Shown in pieces: positions 17,126 to 27,602 of a DNA stretch of 57,598 bases. Below the pieces are notes generated by a model. It saw only the letters and a program-made list of their open reading frames with translations, was not told the origin of the DNA and did not search any database. This DNA is from an uncultured Clostridia bacterium (GTDB taxonomy: Bacteria > Bacillota > Clostridia > Christensenellales > Borkfalkiaceae): assembly GCA_947598205.1 (NCBI GenBank), contig CANQFB010000009.1:1-57598 (forward strand). Reading direction: 5' to 3'. Within the stretch, counting starts at the first letter, position 1. The number at the start of each line of letters is the position of its first letter. A program made the position numbers and the translations under genes.

Positions 17126-17416
17126 ATGGTACCCGAAGACATCATTTTGAGTCCCGTTCTCACCGAGAAGGCGACGGACGGCATCGCATCGAAGAGATAC
17201 ACGTTCACCGTCCTCAAGACGGCGAACAAGACGCAGATCAAGATCGCCGTCGAGAAGATGTTCGGCGTGAAGGTCAAGAGCGTCAATACGGTCACCCGCC
17301 GCGGGAAGCTCAAGAGAATGGGCAGAAACGAGGGCTATACGCCGACGACGAAGAAGGCGATCGTCACGCTTACCGAAGGTAGCAAGGCCATCGAATTCTT
17401 CAGCGCGTTGCAGTAA
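17126..17416 (+). CDS. rplW: 50S ribosomal protein L23
   Basis: 96 residues, begins MVPEDIILSPVLTEKAT and has the VKSVNTVTRRGKLKRMGRNEGY extension typical of bacterial L23, which lines the exit-tunnel rim and docks trigger factor and SRP. It starts one base after the rplD stop, so coupling is likely. Confidence 0.98.
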   Translation: MVPEDIILSPVLTEKATDGIASKRYTFTVLKTANKTQIKIAVEKMFGVKVKSVNTVTRRGKLKRMGRNEGYTPTTKKAIVTLTEGSKAIEFFSALQ

Positions 17417-17431
17417 CGGAGGAAACAGGAA

Positions 17432-18259
17432 ATGGCTATCAAGAGATATAAACCGACATCTCCCGCCCGCCGTCTCATGACGGTGCACGTTTACGGCGAG
17501 ATCGCAAAGGCAAAGCCCGAACGCGCCCTCCTCGAGGACCAGAGAAAATCGGGCGGCAGAAACAATGCGGGCCGCATCACCGTCCGCCACATCGGCGGGG
17601 GGAACAGGAGAAAGTACCGCATTATCGACTTCAAACGGAATAAAGACGGGATCCCCGCCACCGTGAAGTCCATCCAATACGACCCCAACCGCAGCGCCAA
17701 CATCGCGCTCCTCGCCTATGCGGACGGCGAAAAGAAGTACATTCTCGCCCCCGTCGGCCTCAACGTCGGCGACAAGGTGATGAGCGGGCCCGATGCAGAC
17801 ATCAAGGTGGGCAACACCCTTCCCCTTTCCGCCATCCCCGTCGGCACGACGCTCCACAACATCGAGCTCAAGCCCGGCCGCGGCGGCCAGATCGCGAGGT
17901 CTGCGGGCATCTCCGCCCAGCTCATGGCGCGCGAAGGGAAGTATGCGACCATCCGTATGCCTTCGGGCGAGATGCGTCTCATCCCCGTCGAGTGCAGGGC
18001 GACGATCGGTCAGGTCGGCAACGTCGAGCACGAGATCATCCGCGTAGGCAAGGCGGGCAAGACCCGTCACCTCGGGATCCGTCCCACCGTCCGCGGCGCG
18101 GTCATGAACCCCAACGACCACCCGCACGGCGGCGGCGAAGGCAAATCCCCCGTCGGCCATGCAGGGCCCGAGACCCCTTGGGGCAAGCCCGCTCTCGGCT
18201 ATAAGACGAGAAAGAAGAAGAACCCGACGAGCAAGTTTATTCTCAAGAGGATCAATTAA
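17432..18259 (+). CDS. rplB: 50S ribosomal protein L2
   Basis: 275 residues, full length. The C-terminal [18 protein letters not shown] loop with the essential histidine is present. N-terminal [14 protein letters not shown] is typical. GGAGG upstream. Confidence 0.98.
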   Translation: MAIKRYKPTSPARRLMTVHVYGEIAKAKPERALLEDQRKSGGRNNAGRITVRHIGGGNRRKYRIIDFKRNKDGIPATVKSIQYDPNRSANIALLAYADGEKKYILAPVGLNVGDKVMSGPDADIKVGNTLPLSAIPVGTTLHNIELKPGRGGQIARSAGISAQLMAREGKYATIRMPSGEMRLIPVECRATIGQVGNVEHEIIRVGKAGKTRHLGIRPTVRGAVMNPNDHPHGGGEGKSPVGHAGPETPWGKPALGYKTRKKKNPTSKFILKRIN

Positions 18260-18273
18260 GGAGGGAATAGAAA

Positions 18274-18552
18274 ATGTCGAGAAGTGTCAAGAAAGGGCCT
18301 TACGTCGAAGCCAAGCTCCTGCAAAGGATCGAGGCGCTCAACGCGGCAAACGAAAAGAAGGTGCTCAAGACATGGTCGAGAGCGTCTACGATATTCCCCC
18401 AGATGGTAGGGCACACGATCGCCGTCTACGACGGCAGGAAGCACGTTCCCGTGTATATCACCGAGGATATGGTGGGATGCAAGCTCGGCGAGTTCGCACC
18501 CACGAGAACGTTCAAAGGTCACACGGCGAAATCCACGGCGCCCGGGAAATAA
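18274..18552 (+). CDS. rpsS: 30S ribosomal protein S19
   Basis: 92 residues, starts [16 protein letters not shown] and includes [23 protein letters not shown] and [12 protein letters not shown]. Normal length. The gap from rplB is 14 nt with AAGGAGGG. Confidence 0.98.
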   Translation: MSRSVKKGPYVEAKLLQRIEALNAANEKKVLKTWSRASTIFPQMVGHTIAVYDGRKHVPVYITEDMVGCKLGEFAPTRTFKGHTAKSTAPGK

Positions 18553-18564
18553 GGAGGATAGGTC

Positions 18565-18966
18565 ATGGCAGGCAATATGAAGAAGAAGGCCGAGAGAGTA
18601 GAGGAAAAGCGCGAGAAGCGCCCCTACGCGGTCGCAAAATATATCAGAGTTTCTCCCTATAAAGTGAGAACGGTCCTCGACCTCATCCGCGGCAAGAGCG
18701 TGAAGGAGGCACAGGCCATCCTCGAGAACATTCCCAACGGCGGTGCGGCGCCCACCAAGAAGGTGCTCATGAGCGCCGTTGCGAATGCCGAGCACAACCA
18801 GGGCATGGACAGGGGCGACCTCTTCGTCGCCGAGTGCTTTGCAGACGGCGGCACGAGCCTCAAGCGCATGCAGCCCGTCTCCAAGGGCAGGGGCCACGCC
18901 ATTCTCAAGAGAACGAGCCACATCACCGTCATTCTTGACGTGAAGAAAGCGGAGGGAGAACTGTAA
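18565..18966 (+). CDS. rplV: 50S ribosomal protein L22
   Basis: 133 residues. The core [25 protein letters not shown] and the tunnel hairpin [22 protein letters not shown] are intact. A short charged N-terminal extension ([13 protein letters not shown]) precedes the core. The stop overlaps the rpsC start by one base (TAATG). Confidence 0.98.
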   Translation: MAGNMKKKAERVEEKREKRPYAVAKYIRVSPYKVRTVLDLIRGKSVKEAQAILENIPNGGAAPTKKVLMSAVANAEHNQGMDRGDLFVAECFADGGTSLKRMQPVSKGRGHAILKRTSHITVILDVKKAEGEL

Positions 18967-19625
18967 TGGGACAGAAAGTTAATCCTCATGGGCTCCGTGT
19001 CGGAGTCATCAAAGATTGGGATACACAGTGGTACGCCGATAAGAAAGAATTTGCGGCATATCTCAAAGAGGACCACACCGTCCGCACCTTCATCAAGAAG
19101 AAGTATTATGGGGCGGCCGTCTCCCGCATCCTCATCGAGAGGGCGGCGGGCAAGATCGTCGTCACCATCCATACGGGCCGTCCCGGCGTGCTCATCGGGA
19201 AGGCAGGCGCGGAGATCGAGGTCATCAAGAAGGACCTCGGAAAGCTCGTCAAGGGCAAACAGGTCATCATCAACGTCATCGAAGTCAGAAAGCCCGATGC
19301 AGACGCACAGCTCGTCGCGGAGAGCGTCGCCGCCCAGCTCGAGAAGCGCACTTCCTTCAGAAGGGCGATGAAGCAGGCCATCGGCAAGACGATGCGCGCA
19401 GGCGTCAAGGGTGTGAAGATGCAGGTCTCGGGCCGTTTGGACGGCCGTGAGATCGCGGGAACCGAGCACTACAACGAGGGCTCCATCCCTCTTCAGACGT
19501 TGCGTGCCGACATCGACTACGGCTTTGCGGAAGCGCACACCACGTTCGGCATGATCGGCGTGAAGTGCTGGATCTACAAGGGCGACGTTCTGAAGGGCGC
19601 CAAGAAGCCGGAAGGAGGCAGATAA
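18966..19625 (+). CDS. rpsC: 30S ribosomal protein S3
   Basis: 219 residues. [24 protein letters not shown] start, KH domain with [15 protein letters not shown] and a C-terminal domain with [21 protein letters not shown]. One-base overlaps with rplV upstream and rplP downstream show tight coupling. Confidence 0.98.
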   Translation: MGQKVNPHGLRVGVIKDWDTQWYADKKEFAAYLKEDHTVRTFIKKKYYGAAVSRILIERAAGKIVVTIHTGRPGVLIGKAGAEIEVIKKDLGKLVKGKQVIINVIEVRKPDADAQLVAESVAAQLEKRTSFRRAMKQAIGKTMRAGVKGVKMQVSGRLDGREIAGTEHYNEGSIPLQTLRADIDYGFAEAHTTFGMIGVKCWIYKGDVLKGAKKPEGGR

Positions 19626-20074
19626 TGTTAATTCCCAAGAGAGTCAAGAGAAGAAAACAGCACCGCGGATCTTTGAAGGGCGCGGCGCATAAGGGAAACA
19701 CGATCGCCTACGGCGATTACGGCCTCGTCGCCGAAGAGGCGGGCTGGATCAAATCCAACCAGATCGAGGCGGCCCGTATCGCAATGACGCGTTTCATCAA
19801 GCGCGGCGGTCAGGTCTGGATCGACATCTTCCCGCATAAGCCCATCACCCGCCACCCCGCCGAAGCCCGTATGGGTTCGGGCAAGGGCGCCGTCGAATTC
19901 TGGGTCGCGGTCGTAAAGCCGGGCAGAGTGATGTTCGAGATGGCGGGCGTTCCCGAGGAGACGGCGCGCGAGGCAATGCGCCTTGCGGCCCACAAGCTCC
20001 CCGTAAAGTGCAAGTTTATCAAGAAAGAGGCGGCAGTTCCCGCCGAAAATACGGAGAAGGGCGGTGAAGTGTGA
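19625..20074 (+). CDS. rplP: 50S ribosomal protein L16
   Basis: 149 residues, starts [15 protein letters not shown]. The start at 19625 overlaps the rpsC stop by one base and is preceded by GGAGGCAGATA; earlier in-frame starts lie inside rpsC. An acidic tail of about 12 residues ([12 protein letters not shown]) follows the usual end. Confidence 0.98.
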   Translation: MLIPKRVKRRKQHRGSLKGAAHKGNTIAYGDYGLVAEEAGWIKSNQIEAARIAMTRFIKRGGQVWIDIFPHKPITRHPAEARMGSGKGAVEFWVAVVKPGRVMFEMAGVPEETAREAMRLAAHKLPVKCKFIKKEAAVPAENTEKGGEV

Positions 20075-20265
20075 TGAAGAATGAATTCCACAACATGTCC
20101 GACGCCGAGCTCAACACCAAACTTCAGGAACTCAAGAGCGAACTCTTCAATCTCCGCTTCCGCCATGCGAGCGGACAGCTTGAGAACCCCGTGTCCATCA
20201 GGACCTGCAAGCGGGACATCGCAAGAGTGAACACCGAGATCCGCGCGCGGCAGGCGAAGGCGTAA
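20074..20265 (+). CDS. rpmC: 50S ribosomal protein L29
   Basis: 63 residues, [39 protein letters not shown]. The ATG at 20074 overlaps the rplP stop (TGATG); a GTG one codon earlier is the alternative start. Confidence 0.97.
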   Translation: MKNEFHNMSDAELNTKLQELKSELFNLRFRHASGQLENPVSIRTCKRDIARVNTEIRARQAKA

Positions 20266-20277
20266 GGAGGCAGGATA

Positions 20278-20532
20278 ATGGAAAGAAATTTGAGAAAAGA
20301 AAGAGTGGGCGTCGTCGTATCCGACAAGATGGATAAGACGGTCGTCGTCGCCGTGACGGACAAGCGCAAGCACCCCGTCTATAAGAAGACGATCACCCGC
20401 ACCAAGAAATTCAAAGCGCACGACGAGACGAACGAATGCGCCATGGGCGACAAAGTGCGGATCGTCGAGACGCGTAAGCTCTCGAAAGACAAGAATTGGC
20501 GCGTTGCCGAGATCGTCGAGAAGGCGAAGTAA
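20278..20532 (+). CDS. rpsQ: 30S ribosomal protein S17
   Basis: 84 residues. [26 protein letters not shown] start and [21 protein letters not shown] are diagnostic. AAGGAGG precedes it. Confidence 0.98.
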   Translation: MERNLRKERVGVVVSDKMDKTVVVAVTDKRKHPVYKKTITRTKKFKAHDETNECAMGDKVRIVETRKLSKDKNWRVAEIVEKAK

Positions 20533-20550
20533 GGGAGGAGGAACAGATAT

Positions 20551-20919
20551 ATGATTCAACCTCAAACGAGACTGAAGGTTGCCGATAATTCGGGCGCGAA
20601 GGAGATCATGTGCATCCGCGTGCTCGGCGGCAGTTTCAGAAGAAGCGGAAACATCGGCGACGTCATCGTTGCCAGCGTCAAGACGGCCAACCCCGGCGGC
20701 GCGGTAAAGAAGGGCGAAGTCGTGAAGGCGGTCATCGTCAGGACATCGAAGGGCATCCGCAGGGCGGACGGCACTTTCATCCGGTTCGACGACAACGCGG
20801 CGGTCATCATCGATGCGCAGAAACAGCCCAAGGGCACGCGTATCTTTGGGCCCATCGCGAGAGAACTCCGAGAGAAGGACTACATGCGTATCATCTCTCT
20901 CGCCCCGGAGGTGCTGTAA
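20551..20919 (+). CDS. rplN: 50S ribosomal protein L14
   Basis: 122 residues, [27 protein letters not shown] and the end [10 protein letters not shown]. Full length. First gene after a strong GGGAGGAGG site. Confidence 0.98.
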   Translation: MIQPQTRLKVADNSGAKEIMCIRVLGGSFRRSGNIGDVIVASVKTANPGGAVKKGEVVKAVIVRTSKGIRRADGTFIRFDDNAAVIIDAQKQPKGTRIFGPIARELREKDYMRIISLAPEVL

Positions 20920-20922
20920 GCT

Positions 20923-21342
20923 ATGAATGTCAAATTGAACGATAACGTGCTCGTCATCACGGGCAAATACAAGGGCAAGCAGGGGAAGGTCTTGAAGACC
21001 GATCCCAAGAGCGAGACGGTCATCGTCGAGGGCGTCAACATCGTGCACAAGCACGAGAAGGCGAGAAAATCGACGGACACCTCCCGCATCGTCAACGAAG
21101 AAGCGCCCATCTCCGTCTCCAACGTCGAGGTGGTGTGCGATAAGTGCGGCAAGGCGACGCGCGTCGGCCATGCGTTCGTAGACGGCAAGAAGGTCCGCAT
21201 CTGCAAGAAGTGCGGCGCCAGCCTCGACAAGGCCTTCGCCAAGAAGATCAAGGGCAAGGCGGAAACGCCCGCCGCAAGCGAAGAGGCGCCCAAGAAGCGC
21301 ACGAGAAAGCGCAGCCAGAAGGCTGAAGAAACGCAGGAATAA
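20923..21342 (+). CDS. rplX: 50S ribosomal protein L24 with an extended tail
   Basis: 139 residues. The KOW core (NDNVLVITGKYKGKQGKVLKTDPKSETVIVEGVN) and the zinc-ribbon-like VCDKCGKATRVGHAFVDGKKVRICKKCG are normal. Beyond about residue 110 a Lys/Ala/Glu-rich tail of about 30 residues (GKAETPAASEEAPKKRTRKR) is added, which most L24 proteins lack. Confidence 0.97.
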   Translation: MNVKLNDNVLVITGKYKGKQGKVLKTDPKSETVIVEGVNIVHKHEKARKSTDTSRIVNEEAPISVSNVEVVCDKCGKATRVGHAFVDGKKVRICKKCGASLDKAFAKKIKGKAETPAASEEAPKKRTRKRSQKAEETQE

Positions 21343-21357
21343 TCGGGAGGGAAGATC

Positions 21358-21960
21358 ATGGCAGATAAGAAAACCGCAAAGAAAACGGCCGCTCCCGAGA
21401 AGACGGAAGCCCCTATGGAAAAGAGCAGGGTCCGCACCCTTTACGAGACAGAGGTCGTGCCCGCGCTCATCAAGAAATTCGGCTACACCTCCGTGATGCA
21501 GGTTCCCAAGCTCGAGAAGATCGTCATCAACACGGGCCTCGGCGACATCAAGGACAACCAAAAGTCCATGCAGACGGTGGAGAAGGAACTTGCGCAGATC
21601 ACGGGGCAGAAGCCCATCTACCGCAAGGCGACGAAGTCGGTCGCAAACTTCAAGCTCCGCGAGGGCATGAACATCGGTTTGAAGGTCACCCTCCGCGGCC
21701 GCAGAATGTATGATTTCTACGATAAGCTCGTCTCCATCGCCCTTCCCCGCGTGCGCGATTTCCGCGGCGTATCGGATAAGGCGTTCGACGGCAGAGGGAA
21801 CTACGCCCTCGGGCTCAAGGAACAGCTTATCTTCCCCGAGATCACCTACGATCAGGTCGAGAAGATCAGGGGGATGGACGTCTGCATCGTCACGACGGCG
21901 AAGACCGACGAAGAGGCAAAGGAGCTCCTTTCGCTCCTCGGAATGCCCTTCAAGAAGTAA
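21358..21960 (+). CDS. rplE: 50S ribosomal protein L5
   Basis: 200 residues. The L5 core begins at [20 protein letters not shown] after an extra N-terminal stretch of about 22 residues ([18 protein letters not shown]). Its composition is like the L24 tail just upstream. The core, including [17 protein letters not shown] and [11 protein letters not shown], is intact. Confidence 0.97.
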   Translation: MADKKTAKKTAAPEKTEAPMEKSRVRTLYETEVVPALIKKFGYTSVMQVPKLEKIVINTGLGDIKDNQKSMQTVEKELAQITGQKPIYRKATKSVANFKLREGMNIGLKVTLRGRRMYDFYDKLVSIALPRVRDFRGVSDKAFDGRGNYALGLKEQLIFPEITYDQVEKIRGMDVCIVTTAKTDEEAKELLSLLGMPFKK

Positions 21961-21972
21961 GGAGAAGACGAC

Positions 21973-22158
21973 ATGGCTAAAAAATCAATGATCAATAAAC
22001 AGCAGAAAACGCCCAAGTTCTCGACGCGCGCCTACACGCGTTGCTCGATCTGCGGCAGGCCGCACGCCGTGCTCCGCAAATACGGTATCTGCCGTATCTG
22101 CTTCAGAGAGCTGGCCTACAAGGGCCAGATCCCGGGCGTGAGAAAGGCGAGCTGGTAA
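21973..22158 (+). CDS. rpsN: 30S ribosomal protein S14, zinc-binding type Z
   Basis: 61 residues, the short zinc form. Two CxxC pairs (CSICGRP and CRICF) bind zinc. The usual end [18 protein letters not shown] is present. AAGGAG lies upstream. Confidence 0.98.
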   Translation: MAKKSMINKQQKTPKFSTRAYTRCSICGRPHAVLRKYGICRICFRELAYKGQIPGVRKASW

Positions 22159-22169
22159 GGAGGCATAAA

Positions 22170-22559
22170 ATGACAGATCCCATCGCAGATATGCTTACAA
22201 GAATGAGAAACGCACTCACCGTCCGCAAGGAGAAGGTGGAGATCCCCGCTTCCAACATGAAGAAGGCGATCGCCGACATCCTCCTTCGCGAAGGTTATGT
22301 CTCCGCCGTGGAGTTTGAAGAGAACGAGCACGAGGGCGTCATCGTCATCACGCTCAAATATGCGGGCGGCAAGTCGGTCATCGGCGGGCTCGAACGCGTA
22401 TCCAAACCCGGCCTTCGCACCTACAGCGGCGCAAAGAACATGCCCAAAGTGCTCGCGGGGTACGGCATCGCGATCATATCCACGAACAAGGGCATCATGA
22501 CGGACAGAGAGGCTAAGGCGCAGAACGTCGGCGGCGAAGTACTCTGCTACGTCTATTAA
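22170..22559 (+). CDS. rpsH: 30S ribosomal protein S8
   Basis: 129 residues, starts [16 protein letters not shown]. The ATG at 22170 follows AAGGAGGCATAAA; a longer in-frame reading runs back into rpsN. The conserved [13 protein letters not shown] and [31 protein letters not shown] end are complete. Confidence 0.98.
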   Translation: MTDPIADMLTRMRNALTVRKEKVEIPASNMKKAIADILLREGYVSAVEFEENEHEGVIVITLKYAGGKSVIGGLERVSKPGLRTYSGAKNMPKVLAGYGIAIISTNKGIMTDREAKAQNVGGEVLCYVY

Positions 22560-22571
22560 GGAGGGAACGAG

Positions 22572-23120
22572 ATGTCGAGAATCGGTAAAAAGGTAATCGC
22601 AGTTCCCGCAGGCGTCGGCGTGGAGTTCAAAGATAAGATCGTCACCGTCAAGGGTCCCAAGGGGACGCTTACGCGTGAAGTGAAGGGCAACATCGACGTA
22701 AAGGTCGAGGGCGCCGAGATCCATATCGTCGCATGCGACGAAGAGAAACAGACGAACGCCTTCCACGGATTATACCGCGCGCTCATCGCCGATATGGTGA
22801 AGGGCGTCTCCGAGGGCTTTACAAAGGCGCTCGAGATCAAGGGCGTCGGCTGGAAGGGCCAGATGCAGGGGACAAAGCTCGTCTTGAACGTCGGCTTCTC
22901 CCATCCCATCGAGTTCTCCCAGCCCGAGGGCATCAAGCTCGAATGTCCCACCCCCACGGACATCACCGTCTCGGGGATCGATAAGGTCCTCGTCGGGCAG
23001 GTCGCGGCCGACCTTCGCGCGGTGCGCATTCCCGAACCCTATCACGGCTACGGTATCCGCTATAAGGGCGAGCATGTCGAGCACAAGGAAGGCAAGACTT
23101 CGGGTAAGGGCAAGAAGTAA
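22572..23120 (+). CDS. rplF: 50S ribosomal protein L6
   Basis: 182 residues, [15 protein letters not shown] start, two L6 repeats, and the signature [25 protein letters not shown] at the end. AAGGAGG upstream. Confidence 0.98.
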   Translation: MSRIGKKVIAVPAGVGVEFKDKIVTVKGPKGTLTREVKGNIDVKVEGAEIHIVACDEEKQTNAFHGLYRALIADMVKGVSEGFTKALEIKGVGWKGQMQGTKLVLNVGFSHPIEFSQPEGIKLECPTPTDITVSGIDKVLVGQVAADLRAVRIPEPYHGYGIRYKGEHVEHKEGKTSGKGKK

Positions 23121-23133
23121 AGGAGCGTGGATT

Positions 23134-23502
23134 ATGATAACAAAAATCGATAAAAATGCGGTGAGACAGCGCCGCCACGCACGCGTCAGGAAGACGCTTT
23201 CGGGCACTCCCGAACGCCCCCGCCTGAACGTTTACAGGAGCACAAAGAACATCTATGTGCAGTTCATCGACGATGTGAACGGCGTCACCCTCGCCTCCGC
23301 TTCCACGCTTGAGAGCGCAATCGTGAGCGAGATCTCCGGCAAGACCAAGACGGAAGCCGCAAAGATCGTCGGCAAGATCGCCGCCGAACGCGCGAAGGCC
23401 AAGGGGATCGAGTCCGTCGTGTTCGACAGGGGCGGCTATAACTATACGGGGCGCATCAAGGCGCTCGCAGACGGCGCACGCGAAGCCGGGCTCGCATTCT
23501 GA
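23134..23502 (+). CDS. rplR: 50S ribosomal protein L18
   Basis: 122 residues, [36 protein letters not shown]. The start at 23134 follows AAAGGAGCG. The end [26 protein letters not shown] is typical. Binds 5S rRNA with L5. Confidence 0.98.
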   Translation: MITKIDKNAVRQRRHARVRKTLSGTPERPRLNVYRSTKNIYVQFIDDVNGVTLASASTLESAIVSEISGKTKTEAAKIVGKIAAERAKAKGIESVVFDRGGYNYTGRIKALADGAREAGLAF

Positions 23503-23513
23503 GGAGGCAGAAA

Positions 23514-24032
23514 ATGGCAAGAGAAAACAGACCTCAAAGAAGACAGGAAGAAAACGACGGCCTCATCAAGAAGACCATCCAGATCAACCGCGTATCCAAG
23601 ACGGTGAAGGGCGGCAAGAACATGCGTTTTGCGGCGCTCGTCGTCGTGGGCGACGGGAACGGGAAGGTCGGCTACGGCATGGGGAAGAGCAAGGAAGTCC
23701 CCGAGGCCATCGAGAAGGCGACGCAGGCGGCGAAGAAGAACATGATCCCCATCTCCATCGTGGATACGACCATTCCGCATGAGATCGTCGGGAAATTCGG
23801 CAGGGGCGCAGTCCTGATGCTGCCCGCCGCCGAAGGTACGGGCGTCATCGCGGGCGGTCCCGTCCGTGCGGTCATGGAGGCCGTCGGCATCAAGAACATC
23901 AGAACGAAATCTCACGGCACGCAGAACCCGATCAACTGCATCAAGGCGACGATCGCGGGGCTCGCATCGCTCAAGACGGCCGAAGAGATCGCCGCGCTTC
24001 GCGGCAAGACCGTCGAAGAGATCGTGGGCTAA
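23514..24032 (+). CDS. rpsE: 30S ribosomal protein S5
   Basis: 172 residues with the double-stranded RNA-binding N-terminal part ([34 protein letters not shown]) and the [21 protein letters not shown] segment. Full length. AGGAGG precedes it. Confidence 0.98.
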   Translation: MARENRPQRRQEENDGLIKKTIQINRVSKTVKGGKNMRFAALVVVGDGNGKVGYGMGKSKEVPEAIEKATQAAKKNMIPISIVDTTIPHEIVGKFGRGAVLMLPAAEGTGVIAGGPVRAVMEAVGIKNIRTKSHGTQNPINCIKATIAGLASLKTAEEIAALRGKTVEEIVG

Positions 24033-24044
24033 AGGAGGCAGGAA

Positions 24045-24221
24045 ATGATCAAAGTTACGCTTGTGAAGAGCACCATCGGCGAGGTGAAGTCCGTCAAGGA
24101 GACCGTCGCCGCGCTCGGCCTCAAGAAGGTCAATTCCACCAACACCTTTGAAAAGGACTGCCCCACGCTTCAGGGTCAGCTCAAGAAGGTCGCACACCTT
24201 GTCAAGGTCGAGACCATTTAA
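24045..24221 (+). CDS. rpmD: 50S ribosomal protein L30
   Basis: 58 residues, [20 protein letters not shown], ending in HLVKVETI. Short but complete, in its expected place between rpsE and rplO. AAGGAGGCAGGAA is the ribosome site. Confidence 0.97.
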   Translation: MIKVTLVKSTIGEVKSVKETVAALGLKKVNSTNTFEKDCPTLQGQLKKVAHLVKVETI

Positions 24222-24234
24222 GGAGACGGCTACT

Positions 24235-24684
24235 ATGAGAATCGATACGTTATCTCCCGCAGAGGGAGCAAGAACCAAAGTAAAGCGCCTCGGCCGCGGC
24301 ATCGGCTCCGGGCTCGGCAAGACGAGCGGCAAGGGCCACAAGGGCCAGTGGGCGCGTTCGGGCGGCGGCGTCCGTCCGGGATTTGAGGGCGGCCAGATGC
24401 CGCTCGCGCGCAGGATCCCCAAGCGCGGCTTCCACAACAAGTGGGGGAAGGACTACATGATCGTCAATCTCTCCTCCCTCGGAAGCCTTCCCGCGGGGAC
24501 GGTCGTCGATTACGGCTTTGTCGTCGAGAACGGCCTTGCAAAGGAAGTGAAGAACAACGTCGGGCTCAAGGTGCTCGGCGGCGGCGAGCTCAAAGTGGCG
24601 CTCACCGTGAGAGCCGCGAAGTTCTCGGGTTCCGCGAAGGCGGCGATCGAGGCCGCGGGCGGCACGGCGGAAGTCATCGAATGA
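24235..24684 (+). CDS. rplO: 50S ribosomal protein L15
   Basis: 149 residues, [38 protein letters not shown], followed by the [15 protein letters not shown] loop. The start at 24235 follows AAGGAGACGG. Confidence 0.98.
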   Translation: MRIDTLSPAEGARTKVKRLGRGIGSGLGKTSGKGHKGQWARSGGGVRPGFEGGQMPLARRIPKRGFHNKWGKDYMIVNLSSLGSLPAGTVVDYGFVVENGLAKEVKNNVGLKVLGGGELKVALTVRAAKFSGSAKAAIEAAGGTAEVIE

Positions 24685-24725
24685 TCTTCGCCCCGTCTAC
24701 CATGCGCGCATGAAAGGAGTGAATT

Positions 24726-26042
24726 ATGTTTGAAACCATCAAAAACGCCTTTCGCAATAAGGACATCAGGAAGAAGATCCTTCTGACCCTTCTCCTTCTG
24801 TTCGTCTTCCGCCTCGGGTGCTATATTCCCGTACCCGGGCTCGCAAGAGGACAGTTTGAAGACGTCATCAACGACAACGCCTTCCTGCAACTGATGAGCG
24901 GCATCACGGGCAATGCGCTCGCGAACGGCACGCTCTTTGCGCTCGGCATCGGACCGTATATCAACGCGTCCATTATCATCCAGCTTCTCACCGTGGGTAT
25001 TCCCTACCTCGAGAGGCTCTCCAAACAGGGTGAAGAGGGCAGAAAGAAGCTCACGCTCTATACGAGGATCCTTACCATCATCCTCGCCATCGTGCAGTCA
25101 GTCGGCATCATCGTCAACTTTGCGCAGACGAGCGGCGCGCTCCAGACCTCGCTCTTCTTCGATTCCAAGTGGTTCGCGGGCATCTATATGACCGTCGTCT
25201 ACACGGCGGGCGCCATGCTCGTCATGTGGCTGGGCGAACGCATCACCGACTACGGCATCGGCAACGGGATCTCGATGATCATCTTCATCGGTATCCTTTC
25301 GACGGGCGGTATGTCCATCCTCACCGAGTTCGAGAATCTCTTCGCGGGCAACCTCAACAGTCTTCTCTCCATCGGCCTCTTCATCGTCATCACGATCATC
25401 CTCTTCTTCTTCATCGTCTATGTAGACCTTGCGGAACGGAAGATCCCCGTGCAGTACGCGAAGCAGGTGCGCGGGACCAAGATGTACGGCGGGCAGAGCT
25501 CGGTCATCCCCATGAAGATCACGGGAAGCGGCGTCATGCCTCTCATCTTCGCATTTGCGATCCTCTCCTTCCCGTCCATGATCATCAGCTTCTTCGTACC
25601 GCAGAGCAACCCCGCGCATACAAGGCTTGCGCAGTGGTTCTCGGGCAATTCGCCCTATTGGTACGGCCGCGTCATCTATTCCGTCGTGATGTGCCTTCTC
25701 ATCTTCGCATTCGCATTCTTCTATGCGCAGATGGAATTCAATCCCGACGAAGTGGCCAAACAGATCCAGAGCAACGGCGGCTTTATACAGGGCATCCGCC
25801 CCGGCAAGCCCACCGCGCTCTACCTCAAAAAGATCAACAAGCGCATTACGCTCTTCGGCGCGATCTTCCTCACCCTCCTTGCCTTCATCCCCTCGATCGC
25901 GTTCAGCTGGACGGGAAGTGCAAGCCTCGTCAACGTGTTCTCTACGACGGGTATCTTGATCGTCGTTTCGGTTGCGCTCGAGTTTGATAAGCAGTTGCAA
26001 TCGCAGATCATGATGAAGACTTATAAGGGCTTCCTGAAGTAA
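24726..26042 (+). CDS. secY: Protein translocase subunit SecY
   Basis: 438 residues with ten membrane segments, the channel of the Sec translocon. Diagnostic stretches are GPYINASIIIQLL, GNGISMIIFIGIL and QYAKQVRGTKMYGGQSSVIPMKI; the cytoplasmic GFIQGIRPGKPTALYLKKI loop is present. AAAGGAG upstream. Last gene before a repeat block that interrupts the operon. Confidence 0.98.
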   Translation: MFETIKNAFRNKDIRKKILLTLLLLFVFRLGCYIPVPGLARGQFEDVINDNAFLQLMSGITGNALANGTLFALGIGPYINASIIIQLLTVGIPYLERLSKQGEEGRKKLTLYTRILTIILAIVQSVGIIVNFAQTSGALQTSLFFDSKWFAGIYMTVVYTAGAMLVMWLGERITDYGIGNGISMIIFIGILSTGGMSILTEFENLFAGNLNSLLSIGLFIVITIILFFFIVYVDLAERKIPVQYAKQVRGTKMYGGQSSVIPMKITGSGVMPLIFAFAILSFPSMIISFFVPQSNPAHTRLAQWFSGNSPYWYGRVIYSVVMCLLIFAFAFFYAQMEFNPDEVAKQIQSNGGFIQGIRPGKPTALYLKKINKRITLFGAIFLTLLAFIPSIAFSWTGSASLVNVFSTTGILIVVSVALEFDKQLQSQIMMKTYKGFLK

Positions 26043-26069
26043 GTTCACAAATTTGTTTTGCGGAGGGCT

Positions 26070-26166
26070 ATCTGTCATTCCGAGACCCCGTAGGGGTCGA
26101 GAGAATCCCCTCAAACGAAGTCCGAAACCCCCTCCCTCGGGAGGGGGAATAGAAGGGGGTGGGGTG
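26070..26166. repeat. Dispersed repeats inside the spc operon, between secY and adk
   Basis: GTCATTCCGAGACCCCGTAGGGGTCGAGAGAATCCCC (26072-26109) followed by a type C unit (CCCCCTCCCTCGGGAGGGGG, 26128-26165). The secY stop is followed directly by TTCACAAATTTGTTTTGC, a sequence also seen next to the two-copy element at 36845. Confidence 0.8.
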
Positions 26167-26196
26167 TCCCGACTCCCCACAAATAAGAGGTTGTGT

Positions 26197-26838
26197 ATGA
26201 ATTTGATCCTTCTTGGCGCACCGGGCGCCGGCAAGGGTACGCAAGCCACCAAAATTTCCGAACGGTACGGGATCGTCCATATTTCCACGGGGGACATCTT
26301 CCGCGCGAACATTAAAAACGGCACCGAGATCGGCAAACTTGCCAAGTCCTATACCGACGCAGGCGAGCTCGTGCCCGATTCCGTCACCTGCGAGATCGTC
26401 AAGGACCGTCTCACATGGGACGACGTCAAAGAGGGCAAGGGCTATCTTCTCGACGGCTTCCCCCGCAATCTCTTTCAGGCGGAAGCGCTCGATACCTTCG
26501 CCCATATCGACGGCGTCGTCAACATCAACATCGACCAAGCGCTCCTTTTAGACCGCCTTTGCGGGAGAAGGGTGTGCAGGGAATGCGGCGAGAGCTACCA
26601 TGTCTCCACTTTGAACGGCGCGACGACGTGCGCCCGTTGCGGCGGCGAACTCTACCGCCGCAAAGACGACAACCCCGAGACCGTTCAAAGCCGCCTGAAT
26701 GTCTACAACGAACAGACGGCGCCGCTCATCGACTATTATACGAAGAAGGGCGTCATCCTCAACTTCACGGGCAGTGAAGCTCCCGCGGAAGTTCTGTTCT
26801 CCGAGATCAAGGCCGTGCTTGATGGTCTTGCGAAATAA
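26197..26838 (+). CDS. adk: Adenylate kinase, zinc-binding LID form
   Basis: 213 residues. Interconverts AMP, ADP and ATP. P-loop GAPGAGKGTQ (7-16), GDIFRANI, the GFPRNLFQAE motif, and a LID with four cysteines (127, 130, 145, 148) that bind zinc, as in Gram-positive Adk. The ribosome site is weak (AAGAGG). In longer in-frame readings the upstream part would come from repeat DNA, so the start at 26197 is preferred. Confidence 0.97.
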   Translation: MNLILLGAPGAGKGTQATKISERYGIVHISTGDIFRANIKNGTEIGKLAKSYTDAGELVPDSVTCEIVKDRLTWDDVKEGKGYLLDGFPRNLFQAEALDTFAHIDGVVNINIDQALLLDRLCGRRVCRECGESYHVSTLNGATTCARCGGELYRRKDDNPETVQSRLNVYNEQTAPLIDYYTKKGVILNFTGSEAPAEVLFSEIKAVLDGLAK

Positions 26839-26839
26839 T

Positions 26840-27583
26840 ATGCTTTTCGTCAAGAGTGAAGAAGAGATCGCGCTCATGCGCGAGCCGAACGCCATCGTCC
26901 GAGACTGTCTCAAATATGTGGGCGAACGCATCTGTGCGGGCATGACCACCAAGGAAGTGGACGCCCTCGTCTATGATTTCATCAAGGCGAGCGGCGGAGA
27001 GCCCTCCTGTCTCGGCTACTGCGGCTATCCCGCCTCGGCGTGCGTCTCCGTAAACGAAGTCGTCGTTCACGGGATCCCCGATGAACGGGTCATCGAGGAG
27101 GGCGACATTGTGAGCGTGGACCTCTGCGCCTACAAGAACGGCTTCCACGGCGACGGTGCGAGGACCTTCTGCATCGGCGATACAAGCCCCGAGAAGAAGA
27201 AGCTCGTCCGCGTCACGGAGGAATGTTTCTTCAAGGCCATCGAGGGGCTCAAGGCAGGCACGCCGCTCTTCGACATCGGCTACAGGGTGCAGACCCATGC
27301 CGAGGCAAACGGCTTCTCCGTCATCCGCGCCTATACGGGGCACGGCATCGGCAGAGAGATGCACGAAGATCCCTCCGTTCCCAACTACGGCAAGCGGGGC
27401 ACGGGCATCCGCCTCCCCGCGGGCGCGGTCATCTGCATCGAGCCCATGATCGCGGCGGGGACTTATAAAGTCAAAGTGGAAGACGACGGCTGGACGGCCG
27501 TCACCCTCGATAAAAGGCCTGCGGCGCACTACGAAAATACCGTCGTGATCCGCGAGGACGGCGTTGAGATTCTCACCCTGTGA
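26840..27583 (+). CDS. map: Methionine aminopeptidase, type I
   Basis: 247 residues. Metal ligands are visible as VDLCAY and FHGDGARTF (two Asp), [14 protein letters not shown] (His), CIEPM (Glu) and ENTVVI (Glu). The ATG at 26840 lies one base after the adk stop and has no own ribosome site, so it depends on translation of adk; ATG 26822 inside adk is the alternative. Removes the initiator methionine. Confidence 0.96.
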   Translation: MLFVKSEEEIALMREPNAIVRDCLKYVGERICAGMTTKEVDALVYDFIKASGGEPSCLGYCGYPASACVSVNEVVVHGIPDERVIEEGDIVSVDLCAYKNGFHGDGARTFCIGDTSPEKKKLVRVTEECFFKAIEGLKAGTPLFDIGYRVQTHAEANGFSVIRAYTGHGIGREMHEDPSVPNYGKRGTGIRLPAGAVICIEPMIAAGTYKVKVEDDGWTAVTLDKRPAAHYENTVVIREDGVEILTL

Positions 27584-27602
27584 GGGTGGAAGGAGAGTTA
27601 GA

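Noticed and set aside
19810..21561. 583-codon minus-strand open frame across rplP-rplE
   Set aside because: It runs antisense to seven clear ribosomal protein genes; long antisense frames are common in GC-rich genes with biased third positions.
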